DNA from: Brachycybe producta
Lineage: Eukaryota > Arthropoda > Diplopoda > Playtdesmida > Andrognathidae
DNA length: 64,000 nucleotides
Reading direction: 5' to 3'
NCBI GenBank assembly: GCA_036925085.1
Contig: JAUPFP010000027.1
Coordinates: 2,469,501-2,533,500, forward strand
The position numbers and the translations under genes were made by a program. The notes under the pieces were generated by a model that did no database searches, had not been told where the DNA came from, and saw only the letters and a program-made list of their open reading frames with translations. Of this stretch, positions 60,596-64,000 are shown piece by piece (the stretch's first letter is position 1; the number at the start of each line of letters is the position of its first letter).

Positions 60596-62194
60596 TCATC
60601 GACGACCACCCTTACCTCGTTTTGTCGTGGTACCTCTCATCGACTTCCGTGCCGTTGTTTTAGGAGCCGCTGGTGTTTTCTTCATAGCCTTTGCTCCCGT
60701 TCCGTTCTTCGCCACTTTTTTTCTTTGAGGTTTCTTCATTTCAACATAATCGTCACCGGTGTCAGTATCATCGTCAGCGTCATGAGCACTGCTCTCACTT
60801 GAACTCGTACTTGCCCTGGTTCTTTTTTTAGATGCGTTCTTACCTCCATATTTCTTCTCTAGATTTTCTATAACCGAAACAAATTTATTCTGGTTCTCGC
60901 GGATCTTGGCAACGAGAGAATCACCACTGGATTTGGGGGAATTGTTTCTTGACTTCTTCAACATCTCACTTTCGGCTTCTTTCTTCTCTCTCAGTTGCTG
61001 CCAAAAAAAAAGTTATTAAAGAATTTTTCAATAAAAAAAAGTTAAAGATAAAATTACCTTCTGTCTTCGTTTCTCTTTCTCTTTTTGAGGCTCGTTTACG
61101 AATATGTCGTATTTCGTAACATCCCCTCTCTCTATGAGATTGAGTAAAATACCTCGGAGACGATCTTCGTTTTCACCGTCCGCGAAAAACATACTTTCCA
61201 TAATTTGGGTCATATTTCCTTTGTTTTTTTCATAAATTACTTTCAAGTCATCTGTTTCTTCAGTCGAACCTTTTGTTAAAGTAAGAAAACAATTTTAACT
61301 AATATTCTACTGCAAAAAAAAAACAACAATCAAGAAACTGATTCAAAGACCCTGATATTCCTCCTTGTATTTTTCTATATCATCAACTGTTAATTTCTTA
61401 AACAATTTTCCCCAATATTCACTCCAGTCACTTGGTTCGTCATCATCTTCGTCAACTTTACCTAAAAGAAAACAATAAACAAAACTGTCTGTCGTAAAAG
61501 TCTCTACTGAATTTAATGTGAAAAAGTTTATAAACCAGATTCATCGTAAATGGTTCTTTTGTCTTTATCCGACAAAATCGAATACACCTGCCCCAAAATC
61601 TGGAATCTTTCCGTCGCATCTTTTCTCCCACTTTCGGTCACTCGATCCGGATGAACATTTAGAGATGTCTTGTAGTAAGCTTTTTTTACTGTTAAAGTTA
61701 AACACAAACAATTACGATTTATGAAATTCTTGCGATTACGCGCCGTTTAGCCTCTCTTTACAGCTCATTCACCTAACTGCACAACTTCTACACAACATAC
61801 ATGCCAACTCCGCAGCTTTATCTTGGAGGTTCGTAACTTCTTATATTGAAAGAATGCTCAAGATATCAAATAAATTCATAAATTAACATCTTTCTTTCGA
61901 TTAGGAGCAGCTTCGACTGTACAGCTTTTGGGCCTTATTTCGCGCAACCTATGAAACAACTTCGCAGCCTTAGCTTGGAGGCTAGCGTCTCGTAATCGAA
62001 AGAACACCCTAATATTCTTGAAGAGAACGAAATCGTGTACAAATAAGGCTTTAAGAAATGACAACAAATGGAGACCTTCCCGCAATGAACTTACTCTCTG
62101 ATTCACTAGCCGATGTTACGACACCCAACACCTCATACAGATCCTTTGTACCGAAGTACTTCTCGCAGCTGTTTATTAAACTTAATTTTGGCAT
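60596..62194 (-). CDS. DNAJC9: DnaJ homolog subfamily C member 9
   Basis: Exons from high to low: 62194-62095, 61688-61536, 61461-61351, 61269-61058, 60997-60596; phases agree, 325 residues (human 260). DNAJC9 is a nuclear J-domain co-chaperone that binds H3-H4 and recruits HSP70 to rescue misplaced histones. The J domain begins at about residue 17 ([10 protein letters not shown]), with [16 protein letters not shown] carrying the HPD motif at 46-48 and [18 protein letters not shown] after it. [19 protein letters not shown] and [20 protein letters not shown] match the family's histone-binding middle region. The C-terminus, from about 245, is longer than in vertebrates: an acidic [11 protein letters not shown] stretch and a Lys/Arg/Ala tail ending GKGGRR, fitting DNA or histone contact. 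Donors GTTTAT and GTCTTT are weak. It diverges from ZNF830 across a short shared promoter. Confidence 0.95.
61795..61995. repeat. Family I repeats in DNAJC9 intron 1
   Basis: CCGCAGCTTTATCTTGGAGG and CGCAGCCTTAGCTTGGAGGC, then TAGCGTCTCGTAATCG are parallel copies. GATTAGGAGCAGC lies between them in the opposite sense. Confidence 0.55.
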
Positions 62195-62556
62195 CTTATA
62201 TTCAATGAAATAATAGAACAAAGACGATAAGTGACAATTCACGATCGTACAATTTGGCGCCAAACGAAGCACGGGATTTGCACGCCGCAAAAGTCGGCGG
62301 CGGCCAACACCCGCCGATTTCAAAAACGCTGTTCGCCTAATGATATAATATCATTGCTAAACATAATTAAAATCATTCATTTCTGATTTAAAAATCTAAA
62401 AACTAACTTATTATATCCATATATGTTTATTTGAACTTTAATGAAGTAAATAACAATAAAATGGTCAAAAATATTTAAGCCGCTAATATTAGTTTAGGAA
62501 TATAAAATGTATGGTCGATATATCGATATTTAAAATTGTTGACGTCAGATAAAAAC
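62195..62556. promoter_or_regulatory. Bidirectional promoter DNAJC9/ZNF830
   Basis: Only 362 bp separate the two start codons. No TATA box is clear. A CRE-like TGACGTCA is at 62540-62547, ten bases before the ZNF830 ATG, and the ATG lies in ACATGGCGGC, a YY1-like initiator word. CpG-rich GCCGGCGGC-type sequence (CGGCGGCGGCCAACACCCG near 62294) is on the DNAJC9 side. This arrangement is common for housekeeping pairs. Confidence 0.6.
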
Positions 62557-64000
62557 ATGGCGGCGCCCATGAAAAATGCAACAAATTTAAAAGCGAAGAT
62601 AAAACCAACTCAAAATGATTTAAGACGTCTTATGAAAGAGAAATTAAGTGTGGGAAAAGAGAAGCAAAAGAAAATCGACTCTCCATTAGCAAAATATCCT
62701 TTATAATTGGTTTTATGATTTGGCTTAACGCTAATTACGAATTTACGATATTGCAAATGTTGTAAATTTCCGGTTGTTTGTTTTTTTGACAGTGATAAGT
62801 AATTATTTCATTAACGTTTATATTCACATATAATAATCTAGGTCAGTTGTATTGTGTACTTTGTAACAGTGAAGTGAAAAGCGAGATTGTTTGGACAGCA
62901 CACATCAATGGACGACAACACAAACAAGTGATTCTGAAGTAAAATTACGTACGATTCAAACGTGAAATAAATCTGTACCTCACTTTTCTAGAATTTGGAT
63001 ACAGTTCGTCAGCAGAAACAGTTGGCGGCTGATCAGAAAAACTTTAAAAAGCCACCGACGCCACCACCGTCCGTATCGAAACGAAAAGCCGACGATAACG
63101 AACAGAATGCGAAGAAACGAAAAGTTGAAACTCCCCTTCCTTCGGACTTTTTCGATACCAACGTTTCCGATGGAAATGTTGAGGAAATGGACACTGAACC
63201 GAGCGACAACGTTAATTTACCAAAAGGCACAATATTTCTTTTGATTTATGATTCACGGCGTCAGACTTGTTTTCCGCGTTTGTTTGTAGATTTCTTCGAT
63301 GGTAACGATCAGATGACTGAAATCAAAGAAGAAGAAACGAATGATATGAAAGTCGAAATTGAAAACAAAAAAGAGGCGCTACCTGAAGGATTCTTTGACG
63401 ATCCAATAACGGACGCGAAAGTATGACATATATTCGTTTTGAAAAAAAAAGGCTTTGAATCCGTTTTTGTGTTTATTTTGTTAAGGCTCGAAATGTAGAA
63501 TACAAGGATCCTGTCGAAGTAGAATGGGAGAAATTTCAGAAAGAGATTGCAGATGCTACCAATGTATGTAGTAGGATGAAAAATGGATTTGAAAACACAT
63601 TTAAAATTATGTTTTGTTGTTTTTTTTTTAAATAAATGTAGATTGCACAAGTTATAATTGAAGAAGAAGACGAAGACAGTACGAAAGAGAGACAGATTTC
63701 AGAGATCGATGAGCAGATGTTCGACTAGCTTTTTTTTAGAGCATTTGAACTTCATATTGAACCCTTCGAACAAAGGTTCCAACCTAGAAAAATCTTATTT
63801 TATTGAGAACCATTTTCTTTGTTGGAACTCTGCTTTAGAAGGTTTCAAGTTGAAGGGAAAAGTTTCCTTTTTAAAACTGGGTCTTACTTGGCCTTGTTTC
63901 TTATTAAAAATGTTGAACAAATTGTTTCAGACACAATTGGGCAAGAGTGGAGGCGCTGCAGAGAAGGAAAGAAGAACTGGCGGCTAAACAGCGAGACCAG
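62557..64000 (+). CDS. ZNF830: ZNF830 (CCDC16), 3' end off window
   Basis: Exons: 62557-62693, 62828-62927, 62992-63226, 63290-63420, 63486-63563, 63642-63718, 63931 to beyond 64000. ZNF830 is a nuclear single-C2H2 protein linked to pre-mRNA splicing complexes and genome stability. Residues 21-28 read DLRRLMKE. DSPLAKYNNLGQLYCVLC leads into a C2H2 finger, Cys55-x2-Cys58-x12-His71-x5-His77. Repeated LPSDFFD, LPKDFFD and LPEGFFDD motifs and a bipartite nuclear signal (KRKADDNEQNAKKRK) follow. The coiled-coil part includes EWEKFQKEIADATN, ISEIDEQI and ARVEALQRRKEELAAKQRDQ at the window edge. Intron 1 appears to be AT-AC. The intron at 63227-63289 would be GC-AG, or its 63 bp stay in frame as exon. 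Exon 2's end at CAA before GTGATT is set by frame. Confidence 0.92.
62694..62827 (+). other. ZNF830: U12-type AT-AC intron in ZNF830
   Basis: The intron starts ATATCCTT, the U12 AT-AC donor consensus, and ends TATATTCAC. TTCATTAAC at 62807-62815, close to the TTCCTTAAC branch consensus, puts the branch A 13 nt before the acceptor. Splicing restores AKYNNLGQLYC, which matches the family; no GT donor in the region gives an open frame into exon 2. Confidence 0.85.

Noticed and set aside
62928..62941. ZNF830 exon 2 donor at AA|GTAAAA
   Set aside because: It looks closer to consensus but shifts exon 3 out of frame; the GTGATT donor at 62928 keeps the frame.

Overview
The window is eukaryotic nuclear DNA from an animal: strongly AT-rich, with spliced genes, AATAAA poly(A) signals, TATA boxes and many non-autonomous DNA transposons, and no bacterial-style gene packing. 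Four conserved genes (ORC2, a MEIOC-like meiotic gene, DNAJC9, ZNF830) fix it as metazoan. Signal peptides interrupted early by a phase-0 intron, TATA promoters and Gly/Tyr- or Pro-rich secreted products suggest an arthropod (cuticle, cement or secretory proteins), but this is inference and other invertebrates are not excluded.

Region 1 (1-14 kb) holds no gene I can support. It is filled with palindromic MITE-like repeats, simple repeats and one element of about 700 bp with AGGGGAGACAA termini. Region 2 (14-32.3 kb) is a cluster of seven small secreted low-complexity protein genes: five on + (about 14.3, 20.4, 23.0, 25.2 and 27.6 kb) and two on - (about 30.6-29.6 and 32.2-31.4 kb). Six have a resolved design: TATA box, a first coding exon of 7-10 codons, one phase-0 intron inside the signal peptide, a second exon with the whole mature protein, then AATAAA. 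Three share an acidic-DKYKFG-like motif after a dibasic cleavage site, and several end in GR or GRR. Region 3 (32.3-36.1 kb) is repeats, including a PIF/Harbinger-like MITE nested in a foldback MITE and a perfect 26-bp hairpin.

Region 4 (36.2-39.5 kb) is ORC2 on +, with ten exons that sum to a complete 533-residue frame. Region 5 (39.7-52.0 kb) is a gene-poor, repeat-filled gap between convergent genes; it contains a hAT-type element with a perfect 8-bp target duplication. Region 6 (56.3-52.0 kb, -) is a ten-exon MEIOC-like gene (937 residues from the first internal Met). Region 7 (60.6-64.0 kb) has DNAJC9 (-) and ZNF830 (+, cut by the window end) diverging from a 362-bp promoter. ZNF830 has what looks like a U12-type AT-AC intron.

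Functionally, ORC2 (replication origin recognition), DNAJC9 (histone co-chaperone), ZNF830 (nuclear zinc finger) and MEIOC (meiotic prophase control) are unrelated housekeeping or germline genes. The secreted cluster looks like a local, lineage-specific family. MITE families recur in intergenic DNA and in introns of ORC2, MEIOC, DNAJC9 and the secreted genes, and one MITE end appears to supply an ORC2 splice donor. All splice models come from frame continuity and protein conservation, not from transcript data.
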